A DNA stretch of 59,686 nt from Spirochaetales bacterium (GTDB lineage: Bacteria; Spirochaetota; Spirochaetia; DSM-27196; Alkalispirochaetaceae), in the NCBI GenBank assembly GCA_028282545.1, contig JANQHT010000012.1, positions 1-59,686 of the forward strand, read 5' to 3'. A program made the position numbers and the translations under genes. The notes under the pieces were generated by a model that saw only the letters and a list, made by a program, of their open reading frames with translations, was not told the origin of the DNA and ran no database searches. Every line of letters starts with the position of its first letter. Positions within the stretch are counted from its first letter, which is position 1. Positions 34,855-42,772 of the stretch are shown here, piece by piece.

Positions 34855-35928
34855 CTACAAAAACGACGGATAGGGGATGTTCGGCGGATCGATAAAGGCG
34901 TCGGAGAACCCGCGCGGGAACATGTGCCAGCGTTTGTCGGCATCGTCGGGATAGACGAACATACCGCCCACCTGCCACGTGTACGGTGTGAACGTATACT
35001 GCAGGCGATGGCGCTTGTACTCCCAGAGCATGTGAATCTCCGCCGGATCCGCCATCAGGTTGGACCAGATATCGTGGTGAATCGGGATGAGGACCTTGGC
35101 CTGCAGGTTTTCGGCGGTTCGGATGCAGTCGGAGGCCGTCATCTTGTCCGTTCCACCCGGGAGGTTTTCACCAAAGGCGGTGAGGCACACGTCGATATCG
35201 AACTCTTTGCCGTGCTTCACGGTGTGGTTGGAGAAGTGTGAGTCGGCACCGTGGTAGATCGTGCCGCCGGGTGTCTCGATCACGTAATTCACCGCGCGCA
35301 CGTCCATGTCGGGTACCGGTTTTCCGCGCAAATCTCCTGCCGGGGGCATCGTGATCAAGGCGGTTCTGTCGAAAGATTCCGTCGCCGTCACTTTGATGTC
35401 CTTGAACTCAACCACGTCGCCCGGCTTCATCGTTATAAGGCGATCCTCCGGAACGCCCCAGTCGCGCCAGATGTTGACGCTGTATTCGGGACCGACAAAG
35501 GGGACTTTCGTGTTCTCCACGATCGCCGCGGCTACATACTTGTCGATGTGGTCCATGTGGAAATGCGTGGAGAATACGGCGTCGATCTCCTTGATCGCCC
35601 AGGGATCGATGACGACCGGAGCGTTCCGGAGGTTGGGTTGGATTTCCCGGCTCCCCGTCATGCGAACGATCTGGTTATCCTTGCCCTGACCGTAGGGATA
35701 CGGAAAGTTCTTGGTCCGTTTTCCGGAGCCGACCCAGAGATCGAACATAAGATTTCCGTTTCCTTCCGATTTGACCCAGATGCCGGTGCAACCGAGCCAC
35801 CACATGGCAAAGGTGCCTTTCCGCACGTCGGTCTGTTCGATTTCCTCATTGAGCCACGTGCCCCACTCGGGGAATACGTCGTGCAGCCAGCGATCGCGAT
35901 CGATGTCCTTGATGTGTACCTTACCCAT
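34855..35928 (-). CDS. ulaG: L-ascorbate-6-phosphate lactonase-like metallohydrolase (UlaG)
   Basis: The 357-aa metallo-beta-lactamase-fold enzyme is of the UlaG type, which opens L-ascorbate 6-phosphate lactone. Key segments are WLGCTGIWVKSEGNGNLMFD, THFHMDHIDKYVAAAI (metal site), YHGADSHFSNH and LIPIHHDIWSNLMADP. Length and ordering match UlaG (~354 aa). In this operon there is no Ula phosphotransferase; uptake is presumably by TctCBA, so the substrate may be a non-phosphorylated lactone or be phosphorylated elsewhere. GAGGAGA precedes the ATG. Confidence 0.9.
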   Translation of the reverse strand: MGKVHIKDIDRDRWLHDVFPEWGTWLNEEIEQTDVRKGTFAMWWLGCTGIWVKSEGNGNLMFDLWVGSGKRTKNFPYPYGQGKDNQIVRMTGSREIQPNLRNAPVVIDPWAIKEIDAVFSTHFHMDHIDKYVAAAIVENTKVPFVGPEYSVNIWRDWGVPEDRLITMKPGDVVEFKDIKVTATESFDRTALITMPPAGDLRGKPVPDMDVRAVNYVIETPGGTIYHGADSHFSNHTVKHGKEFDIDVCLTAFGENLPGGTDKMTASDCIRTAENLQAKVLIPIHHDIWSNLMADPAEIHMLWEYKRHRLQYTFTPYTWQVGGMFVYPDDADKRWHMFPRGFSDAFIDPPNIPYPSFL

Positions 35929-35959
35929 TTCCGTGTCTCCTCATGTCATCATACCTGAT

Positions 35960-37009
35960 CTATACAACAATAGAGTCTTCAAAGAGCGTATAGAGCGCCA
36001 CCTCCGCGTCGATCTTCCCGGTTTTTCGGTTGGCTGAGAGGATCGAACACGATCCCGTCTCCTGTATTACCGATACCTGGCTCGGTCCGATGTCGGTGCC
36101 GATTACCGTCTCCACGATCTGCCCCGATTGATCGCTACGAAGGACCAGGAGCGCTTCATCCAGTTTTCGGTACCCAAGCAAAAACGAGGGAATTCCGTTG
36201 ATTTCGCCGCCCCAGACGACGTGGCCAAAGGCGATCTCCCTGGAGTAGACCGTCTCCCAGCCACCGTCACGACGCTTCAGAATACGAAACGTGTCGCCGT
36301 GAAAGGGAGAAACCACGGCAAGCTCGACCTCACCGTCACCGTCTATGTCGCACACCGCGGCGTCGCTCGCCGGCTCGTCGAGCCATTGTTCCACCGCCCA
36401 ATCGTCCATTGGGTCGCCGGGAACGGTCAGTTTCCAGAGTCCCGTTTCGGCGCTGATCAGAAAGCAGTCGCGGCCATCGACGACCGTTCGGGTCAGGCCG
36501 TGGTTCTTCGTCACGTCGCCAAGGACCGTTTTTCGCTTTCCCGGTCGGAGCGTCTTTGAGTCGAGGGGTGCCACAAAAACTTCACCGGGGCTCGACCAAT
36601 CTTCGATCTCCCTTTTCGCGGAGCACAGCGTGGCCGCCAGCAGGTAGAGCACCCCGCCCCGCACGATGATATCGAACCTGTGCAGGTACGGGATCTTCTC
36701 AACCGGATGCATTCGCCAAGTGCCGTCTGACTCACGACGAACCACGTTGAAGTGCGATTCCGGCGCCTGGAACACCGGCTTGAAGCCGGTGACCGCGAAG
36801 AACACATCGCCGTTGGTAGGGTGCGGGCAGATATCCGTCGTCCCTCCAGGATTCCCGGCAACGGTCACTGCATCAAAACCGGGAACGGTGTAATACGTGC
36901 AGTCGCCGTCTCCCTCGGAGCCAACGATGAAGCCCCTCGGCGGACTCCCGACTACGGCGGTCGAATACACGCGCTCAATGAAACCTAGCGACGCCTTTAC
37001 GACTGTCAT
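35960..37009 (-). CDS. Unrecognised beta-propeller-like protein with FG-GAP-type motif
   Basis: The 349-aa protein has no signal peptide or membrane helix. Repeated beta-strand segments and one VCDIDGDGEVELAVVSPF motif (calcium-binding FG-GAP/VCBS style) suggest a propeller, as does LISAETGLWKLTVPG. It may be a sugar-lactone-binding or regulatory protein; no catalytic residues are obvious. It starts 3 nt after the GntR gene and ends 31 nt before ulaG, so it is firmly inside the operon. Confidence 0.6.
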   Translation of the reverse strand: MTVVKASLGFIERVYSTAVVGSPPRGFIVGSEGDGDCTYYTVPGFDAVTVAGNPGGTTDICPHPTNGDVFFAVTGFKPVFQAPESHFNVVRRESDGTWRMHPVEKIPYLHRFDIIVRGGVLYLLAATLCSAKREIEDWSSPGEVFVAPLDSKTLRPGKRKTVLGDVTKNHGLTRTVVDGRDCFLISAETGLWKLTVPGDPMDDWAVEQWLDEPASDAAVCDIDGDGEVELAVVSPFHGDTFRILKRRDGGWETVYSREIAFGHVVWGGEINGIPSFLLGYRKLDEALLVLRSDQSGQIVETVIGTDIGPSQVSVIQETGSCSILSANRKTGKIDAEVALYTLFEDSIVV

Positions 37010-37012
37010 GTC

Positions 37013-37765
37013 TTACTCCTCCGATTCGCCTTGCTGTGACTCAACGAGTTGGAGCGCCTTCTTGACCAAGTCAATGTGGTCGTGCATGAGGTCGCGCGCC
37101 TCGTCAGCGCGGTGCTCCACGATCGCACCGAAGATCTCTCTGTGGATTTGGGTAACGTCCTGAACGAATACCCCGGTTCGCGCGGACGTCTCCTGCTGGA
37201 CCCGGAGTGTGGATGAAATCGCCGCAAGAAACTGAGGAAACATCGCGTTCCCCGACGCCTTCGCTATGGAGATGTGGTAGGCCCTGTCCGTCTCGAAGCG
37301 CGCCGTCACCTCTTTTTCGATCGTCCAGTCCGTGCCCCGTTCCACCGCCCGCTCCCGGGCAACCATTGCATCCCGGATGCGCTCGATATCGGCGTCGGTC
37401 GCATTGGTGGCGGCCAACCGGGCCGCCTCCCCTTCGATCAATCGACGCGTTGCGAGCAGGTCGTAGACGGGCCGCGCGCTCAAGAGCGTATGCCAATAGA
37501 GGAGGCGCCCCGCCTTGTCGGGGTCGTAGTGTGAGACAAAGGTCCCTTCGCCGTGGCGAATCTCCAGGATTCCGACCTGCTGCAGAGCGTGCAACGCTTC
37601 CCGGAGGGGCATCCTACTTACACCGAGTTCTTCCGCGAAGGAGCGTTCGTTCAAAAGGCGCTGACCGGGCGTTAGCTCCCCTTCCCGAATCTGCTCGATA
37701 ATTCGGTCGACCACCTGCTCACTTACCTTACGACGTTGAATGTCCGGCTTCACATCAAATCCCAA
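37013..37765 (-). CDS. GntR-family regulator with FCD sensor domain
   Basis: The 250-aa FadR-type repressor has a winged helix at ~12-75 (VVDRIIEQIREGELTPGQRL, FAEELGVSRMPLREALHALQ) and an all-helical FCD domain at ~95-235 with metal-ligand-like residues (FETDRAYHISIAKASGN, DVTQIHREIFGAIVEHRADEA split across helices). FCD domains bind small organic acids, consistent with a tricarboxylate-type transporter upstream. The start is TTG at 37765; GTG five codons later is an alternative. It is embedded 62 nt after tctA and likely controls the operon promoter near 40.9 kb. Confidence 0.88.
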   Translation of the reverse strand: MGFDVKPDIQRRKVSEQVVDRIIEQIREGELTPGQRLLNERSFAEELGVSRMPLREALHALQQVGILEIRHGEGTFVSHYDPDKAGRLLYWHTLLSARPVYDLLATRRLIEGEAARLAATNATDADIERIRDAMVARERAVERGTDWTIEKEVTARFETDRAYHISIAKASGNAMFPQFLAAISSTLRVQQETSARTGVFVQDVTQIHREIFGAIVEHRADEARDLMHDHIDLVKKALQLVESQQGESEE

Positions 37766-37827
37766 AACCGTGGATAGGTTTCATAGTTTGCTGACGGTAC
37801 CACAAAACGGGGATAGGGAAGCGATCG

Positions 37828-39318
37828 CTACGCTGCATCTTTCGTTCTTTCGCGGCGCACGTGGTTCACGATCGAGACGATCGGTAAAACGACCGCCAAT
37901 GTCACGAAAATGGATCCGATTCCGAAACGCGAAAAGGACTCAAGAAATGACCCATAGTTCATTACCGATCGCCTGAGATTTTCCTCCACAACCCTCCCGA
38001 GCACAAAGGCAAGAATGAAGGGTGAGATCGGATAGTCGTTCTTGTCCAGGACGTACCCGATAATCCCGAATGCCATCAGATATATGAGATCAAAAACGTT
38101 GTTCTTGATACTGATCACGCCGGTGACGCAGAAGACGGTGACCCAGGGAAAGAGATACGATTTCTTCATCTCCGTCACTTTTGCGACGTACCGAATCGTC
38201 ATGATTTGATATACGAACATAAAGATGTTCGCCACAAGGGCTACGTAAATGATGCTTCGAAACAGCGTCTCGTTCTTGAGGGAAAGGAGCGGGCCTGGAG
38301 TAAGCCCCTGAAGTGCCAGCGCTCCCATGAGAATCGCCGTTACCGTATCGCCGGGTACACCCAACGCGAGCATTGGAATAAGTGCGCCGCCGGTCGTCGC
38401 GTTGTTTGCGCTTTCGCAACTGTAGATGCCTTCCTCAATCCCCGTGCCGAACCGTTCCGGATGCTTCGACGAGCGTTTCGCCTGCGCGTACGAGATGAGA
38501 CTGGCTGCACCGCCCCCCATTCCGGGGAGAATACCGATGAATGTGCCCAAAACACTACCGCGCAACATCGTGCCGATGTTTCGACGAATGCTGCCCCAGG
38601 CGGGCAGGTAGAAGAGGCGCGGCTTCACCGGCAACGGTTTTACGTGCTCTTTGAGTTTTGCGATCGAAGAGACGATCTCCGGAAGGGCGAACACGCCGAT
38701 GATGACGACGATGAGGTTGAATCCACTCTCCATGTTGTAACTGCCAAAGGTATAGCGCGCGGCAATACCGTCGACGGGGCTGATACCTACCGTTCTCAAC
38801 AGGAGCCCCATAAAGAGTGCGATAAACGCCTTCAGAGTGCGGCCTCGGAGCATCACGCACACGAGAACCAACGCCAGCGATGCCGTCGCGAAGTACTCCC
38901 ATGGGCCAAACCCGACCGCCATTTTCGAAAGGACCGGAGCAAGCGTAACGAGGCAGAGAAAGCTGAAGAGCCCCCCGACCAGGGACGCGAAGGAGCCGAT
39001 CGATAGCGCCTCGGTGGCTCGGCCCTGTTGCGCCATCGGATAGCCGTCGAAAGTCGTCGCTACCGACGCCGCGGTTCCGGGAATGCGAAGCAGTGTGGCC
39101 GATACGAGGCCTCCGCTCACGCACCCCATGTAGAGTCCCATGAGGAGGCTGATAGCGGGCATCGTTTCAAGCGTGAAGGTGATGGGCAGCGCCAGTGCCA
39201 CGGCTATGGGAGCGTTGAGCCCGGGAATAGCGCCGAACACGTTCCCCACGGCAACACCGATGAGAATCAAGAGGAAATTCTGCAGACTTACGACGTTTTG
39301 CAGTACATCAACAAGCAC
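37828..39318 (-). CDS. tctA: Tripartite tricarboxylate transporter large membrane subunit
   Basis: The 496-aa subunit has about eleven or twelve hydrophobic helices. TctA-family signatures are AIPGLNAPIAVALALPITF, FDGYPMAQQGRATEALSIG, ILPGMGGGAASLISYAQAK and ANNATTGGALIPMLALGVPG. It forms the transport channel with TctB and works with the periplasmic TctC. The GTG start begins 1 nt after the tctB stop, so translation is coupled. Confidence 0.95.
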   Translation of the reverse strand: MLVDVLQNVVSLQNFLLILIGVAVGNVFGAIPGLNAPIAVALALPITFTLETMPAISLLMGLYMGCVSGGLVSATLLRIPGTAASVATTFDGYPMAQQGRATEALSIGSFASLVGGLFSFLCLVTLAPVLSKMAVGFGPWEYFATASLALVLVCVMLRGRTLKAFIALFMGLLLRTVGISPVDGIAARYTFGSYNMESGFNLIVVIIGVFALPEIVSSIAKLKEHVKPLPVKPRLFYLPAWGSIRRNIGTMLRGSVLGTFIGILPGMGGGAASLISYAQAKRSSKHPERFGTGIEEGIYSCESANNATTGGALIPMLALGVPGDTVTAILMGALALQGLTPGPLLSLKNETLFRSIIYVALVANIFMFVYQIMTIRYVAKVTEMKKSYLFPWVTVFCVTGVISIKNNVFDLIYLMAFGIIGYVLDKNDYPISPFILAFVLGRVVEENLRRSVMNYGSFLESFSRFGIGSIFVTLAVVLPIVSIVNHVRRERTKDAA

Positions 39319-39319
39319 T

Positions 39320-39796
39320 TCAGACCCCCAGTATCCCTTCCGGAAGGAGAATGTTCATCCAGCGCGTGAAGAACAGGTAGACCGCCGTGGCGAGGACGAT
39401 GTTCGTGACGGTGACCATCACCGTTTGGCGACGCGTCATGCCGTCATCAAACTCGGTTCGGTAGAAGTAAAAGATCGTGACCAAAAGGTAGGCGACCGTA
39501 CTCAAAAGGTATCCGACGAACGGCAACAGAACCATATAGACGAGCGTGAAGACCATGTACACCAACCGTTTTCCCTGGAACATTTCAAGGAACGCAAAGG
39601 AGTTGTTCAGCTCGCGACGGCGGATTATCTGTACGATTCGAACAATAACCACGACGACAAGAAGAACAACAATAATCCGCGGAAACATTCCGGGACCGCC
39701 GGACTTGTCGAGTATGCTAACGCGAAAGCCGTACGACGTTGCGAACATTGCGCCGCCGACGATTGCAAGAAGCGCAAGAAAGATGATTTCGCCCAC
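39320..39796 (-). CDS. tctB: Tripartite tricarboxylate transporter small membrane subunit
   Basis: The 158-aa protein has four hydrophobic helices (IIFLALLAIVGGAMFATSYG first; IIVVLLVVVVIVRIVQII second), the standard TctB layout. The GTG start follows GAGGT. It pairs with tctA directly downstream. Confidence 0.9.
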   Translation of the reverse strand: MGEIIFLALLAIVGGAMFATSYGFRVSILDKSGGPGMFPRIIVVLLVVVVIVRIVQIIRRRELNNSFAFLEMFQGKRLVYMVFTLVYMVLLPFVGYLLSTVAYLLVTIFYFYRTEFDDGMTRRQTVMVTVTNIVLATAVYLFFTRWMNILLPEGILGV

Positions 39797-39817
39797 CGAT
39801 TACCTCACTCAAGATGC

Positions 39818-39884
39818 AACCCGCCGGCGTCCGTGTGGCCACCGGACGGGTTGAGCCACGGACCGCGACGCTTTGCCGCGGTCC
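39818..39884 (-). other. Tandem stem-loops between tctC and tctB
   Basis: Stem 1 pairs AACCCGCCGG (39818-39827) with CCGGACGGGTT (39842-39852) with one bulged base. Stem 2 pairs GGACCGCG (39860-39867) with CGCGGTCC (39877-39884) perfectly. They fill the 102-nt gap behind the binding-protein gene, as in the ABC operons of this window, and probably stabilise tctC mRNA or attenuate downstream transcription. Confidence 0.6.
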
Positions 39885-39898
39885 TCAGCTACGAACAA

Positions 39899-40888
39899 TC
39901 AGTTCCCGAGGACCATCGCCGCCTTTTCGGCAAACGTTTCGTACGCGTCATCCATAAAGGCAGTGTATTCGTCGACGGTCATATATGCAGTTTTGTACGC
40001 CAGCGCCGCAAATTCTGCCTGACAATCGGGGTTTTCCGCAGCGAGTTTCATCAAGTTGTTGACGTAGTCGACGATCGCTTCGGGCGTGCCCCCCGGAGCC
40101 CACAGGCCCTGGACCTGTTTGAGATACCCAAAGTCGGTAAAACCGAGTTCATCGAAGGTGGGGATATCTTCGTATCCAACAACTTCAACGTCGGTGATCA
40201 CGCCGAGCGCGCGAAAATCGCCGCTATCGATGAACTGGCGCACCGCGCCGATCGCATCCACGTATCCGTCCACTCGTCCCCCGAGCAACTCCGAAGATTT
40301 CTGCGCCTGCGCAAGGTCAACCATCTTGAACTCTACGCCCCGTTGCTCCGCGATGTGCAAAATTGCAAAGAACGGCAGCGTACTGGTCACCGAGCCCATC
40401 CCGATCTCGCCGGGATTCGCCCGGGCAGCCGCGACCAGATCATCCATAGTCTGGTAGTCTGAGTCTGCCTGGACGACGACCGCAAGGGTCGAGTTCAACC
40501 ACTGTCCAACCATCTCAAAATCTTCATTGGTAAAGTCGTGAACACCAAGCCCGGCCATCATCGGGAAAGCGACCGGTTGCGTGACAAACATGGTGCCGTC
40601 GGGATCGGCGTTCTGGACCGCCTTTGCGCCGGCAGAACCGCCGGACCCACCGGTGATGTTGATCACTTCCACCGGCACGTCTGAGTACTCGGTCATGTAC
40701 TTTGCAAAGATCCGGGCAGGTACGTCAGTCGTGCCGCCCGCCGCAAAGGGAACGACGATCTGGATCGGCTCCGTCGGGACCCAGGGTCCGCTCATTTCCG
40801 GCGCCGCTGCCGACTCTTCCTGACCACCGGCATAGGCAAATCCGACCGCTACCGCGAAAGCAACTACCAATAGAATGACTCTCTTCAT
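39899..40888 (-). CDS. tctC: Tripartite tricarboxylate transporter periplasmic binding protein
   Basis: The 329-aa exported TctC/Bug-family receptor has signal peptide MKRVILLVVAFAVAVGFAYA, then GGQEE. Mature hallmarks are PIQIVVPFAAGGTTDVPAR, INITGGSGGSAGAKAVQNADPDG split by a turn, and ALGVITD. It captures a carboxylate (or other anion) for TctBA. AAGGAG precedes the ATG at 40888; upstream codons in the same frame are not coding. It heads the long minus-strand operon. Confidence 0.94.
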   Translation of the reverse strand: MKRVILLVVAFAVAVGFAYAGGQEESAAAPEMSGPWVPTEPIQIVVPFAAGGTTDVPARIFAKYMTEYSDVPVEVINITGGSGGSAGAKAVQNADPDGTMFVTQPVAFPMMAGLGVHDFTNEDFEMVGQWLNSTLAVVVQADSDYQTMDDLVAAARANPGEIGMGSVTSTLPFFAILHIAEQRGVEFKMVDLAQAQKSSELLGGRVDGYVDAIGAVRQFIDSGDFRALGVITDVEVVGYEDIPTFDELGFTDFGYLKQVQGLWAPGGTPEAIVDYVNNLMKLAAENPDCQAEFAALAYKTAYMTVDEYTAFMDDAYETFAEKAAMVLGN

Positions 40889-40921
40889 ACAAAACTCCTT
40901 TTTCTTGGTGTGATATCTCCT

Positions 40922-40945
40922 ACGACGCACCGGTCCGTGCGACGT
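40922..40945. promoter_or_regulatory. Imperfect palindrome in the tctC upstream region
   Basis: ACGACGCAC-CGGTCC-GTGCGACGT has 9-bp arms with one mismatch. It is 34 nt upstream of the tctC start. It could be the operator of the FCD-GntR regulator encoded downstream, or a leader hairpin. No convincing -35/-10 pair was found nearby. Confidence 0.35.
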
Positions 40946-41045
40946 CGGGAAAAACCTCGGGAAATGTTCTCGACTCTCTCCTGCCGTTTCGCCTCCTTCT
41001 GCCGTCCGTTGGATCGCTCCGGCGGATCGAAGTGTTATGATCACC

Positions 41046-42611
41046 TTACCACTGGTTTTTCCAGCGGTCAACGTTTTTTTTTCTCGAATCGAGGCCCAAA
41101 CGAACGAACTGCTCACCCGGCGCGTCGCTTTCCCTCAACGCGCGGATCAACAACGCCTCCATTCGTTCAATCTCGCGAAGGTCTTCGCATTTCATCTCCT
41201 GGGTAGGCGAAGCATCGAGATCGTAGAGCGAATGTTTGTCGAAAAAGAGTGTGTTCCGTGGTCTCCCCGGCGTCTTGAGCAACGGACACCCTTTCGTAAA
41301 CTCCCACTTCGGCCGTACCGTTTCAGACTCTTTTATGAGTTGTGGCGAAAACCGCGCAAACATGTTGTTCGGCATCAGGGTGTACATGGACAGTGGGGCG
41401 TTGTCTCTCGTCGCCGGGTAGCGCATATAGACGTATCGACCGTCGGTAATGCACACCTGTTCGCCGAACACCCCAAAGAGCCCATAGTCGCGCACCGGTG
41501 CGTCCGATTGGATCGTGTCGCGTAGCGGGCGACCCTGCGCGTGGTCGGGAAGGGGGAGCGAGAAAAAATCGAGCAGTGTAGGACCTAGGTCGATCGTCTG
41601 GACGAGGGCTGAGCGACGTGTATTCGCCTCTCCGCAACGGGGATCCCAGATAAAACACGGCGTGTGCGCGATCTCCTCGTACATCGCCGTCCCGTTTTTT
41701 CCCCAAAACCGGTGCTCACCCAGGAGAAATCCGTGATCGGAGAATACGATGAGCATCGTGTCGTTCCACATGTCGTGGCGATCCATCGCGTCCAGTACCG
41801 TTCCGAGGTTCTCGTCGCACATCGATACCCGCGCGCGGTACAGGTTGCGGACGTGTTCGACGGTTTCGTCGTCCTCGTCGCGTATGCCTCGAGGCCAATC
41901 GTAGTGGGGCCCGGCGTAGGCGTCGGGATACATCTGTTTGAAGCGATCCGGTGCAAGAAAGGGCTCGTGGGGATCGAACGTCTCTATCTGGAGCATCCAA
42001 TTGTCTGCGTTCCAGTTCTTTTCGATAAACTCGGTACCGAGAGAAAAGGTACGTATCCCGGGGTACGTCTCCTCCGTGGTGAAGTACTCGCGGTTTACCC
42101 AGTCGTAGCGCCAGACCTCCGCCGGGGTCCTGCCGTCGGGCTTCATCGGGACTTTTACCGTGTCTGGGATCACCGGGTCTTCGACGTGCCCCTTCCAGCG
42201 ATCACCCTGTTGCCCGCGCACGCCTTCCCACGAATCGTATCGAGTGTGGTACGTGCACCCTCCGTCTTCCCAATAGTGCGCGTGGTCCGTCACCAAATGG
42301 GTGTAGACACCGGCATGAGAGAGGATTTCAGGCATCGATTCGTCGAACGGTTCGAGAGGCCCCCAGTTGCGGTGGAGGAAGTTGTACCGGCCGGTATGCA
42401 ACTCACGGCGGGCCGGCATGCACGGCAGACTTCCGGCGTAGCACGTGTCGAAAGCGACGGTCCGCTCCGCAAGGCGCTGAAAGTTCGGCGCGTGCACGCC
42501 CGCCCCGCCGTACGGAGGCACGTAGTTCCGTACGAGCGTATCAAAGAGGACGACTATCGCGCGCACCGGAGTTTCTCCGAGTACGCATTTGGTAAGGTCA
42601 TCATACCTCAT
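41046..42611 (-). CDS. Sulfatase (type I, formylglycine-dependent), apparently cytoplasmic
   Basis: The 521-aa alkaline-phosphatase-superfamily sulfatase would cleave a sulfate ester. The maturation motif C-x-P-x-R is present (LPCMPARRELHTGR), plus N-terminal metal residues (IVVLFDTLVRNYVPPYGG), IETFDPHEPF and VFSDHGFLLGEHRFW with Asp/His ligands. There is no signal peptide from the ATG at 42611 or from the in-frame extension to 42710, so it should act inside the cell. It is divergent from the binding-protein-like gene, with a LacI-type operator between. A CCACTGG/CCAGCGG stem directly follows the stop without a U-tract. Confidence 0.88.
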   Translation of the reverse strand: MRYDDLTKCVLGETPVRAIVVLFDTLVRNYVPPYGGAGVHAPNFQRLAERTVAFDTCYAGSLPCMPARRELHTGRYNFLHRNWGPLEPFDESMPEILSHAGVYTHLVTDHAHYWEDGGCTYHTRYDSWEGVRGQQGDRWKGHVEDPVIPDTVKVPMKPDGRTPAEVWRYDWVNREYFTTEETYPGIRTFSLGTEFIEKNWNADNWMLQIETFDPHEPFLAPDRFKQMYPDAYAGPHYDWPRGIRDEDDETVEHVRNLYRARVSMCDENLGTVLDAMDRHDMWNDTMLIVFSDHGFLLGEHRFWGKNGTAMYEEIAHTPCFIWDPRCGEANTRRSALVQTIDLGPTLLDFFSLPLPDHAQGRPLRDTIQSDAPVRDYGLFGVFGEQVCITDGRYVYMRYPATRDNAPLSMYTLMPNNMFARFSPQLIKESETVRPKWEFTKGCPLLKTPGRPRNTLFFDKHSLYDLDASPTQEMKCEDLREIERMEALLIRALRESDAPGEQFVRLGLDSRKKNVDRWKNQW

Positions 42612-42724
42612 ATCATTTTTGATCCCTTTGGAGCTTCCGTCAAGGTTTTCTTTGTCGCGCCCGAACGGGGCTTCCCCATTGGCATTCACCTGACATTCGC
42701 CGCACCACAAAATTAGTGATAATA

Positions 42725-42744
42725 GTGGAAAATCGCTTTACCAC
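42725..42744. promoter_or_regulatory. Putative LacI-type operator, copy 1
   Basis: GTGGAAAA-TCGC-TTTACCAC is a 20-bp dyad with 7 of 8 arm positions matching. It resembles the perfect dyad TTGGTAAA-ACAA-TTTACCAA at 46687-46706 (same 8-4-8 layout and GGTAAA/TTTACC core). It lies 29 nt before the binding-protein-like gene and 114 nt before the divergent sulfatase. Confidence 0.5.
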
Positions 42745-42772
42745 GATCGAGAAAAGCGCTACCTTTGGGTAC

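Noticed and set aside
41046..41067. Intrinsic terminator after sulfatase 1
   Set aside because: The stem CCACTGG/CCAGCGG is short with a G-U pair and the minus strand has no U-tract after it; the T run lies on the other side.
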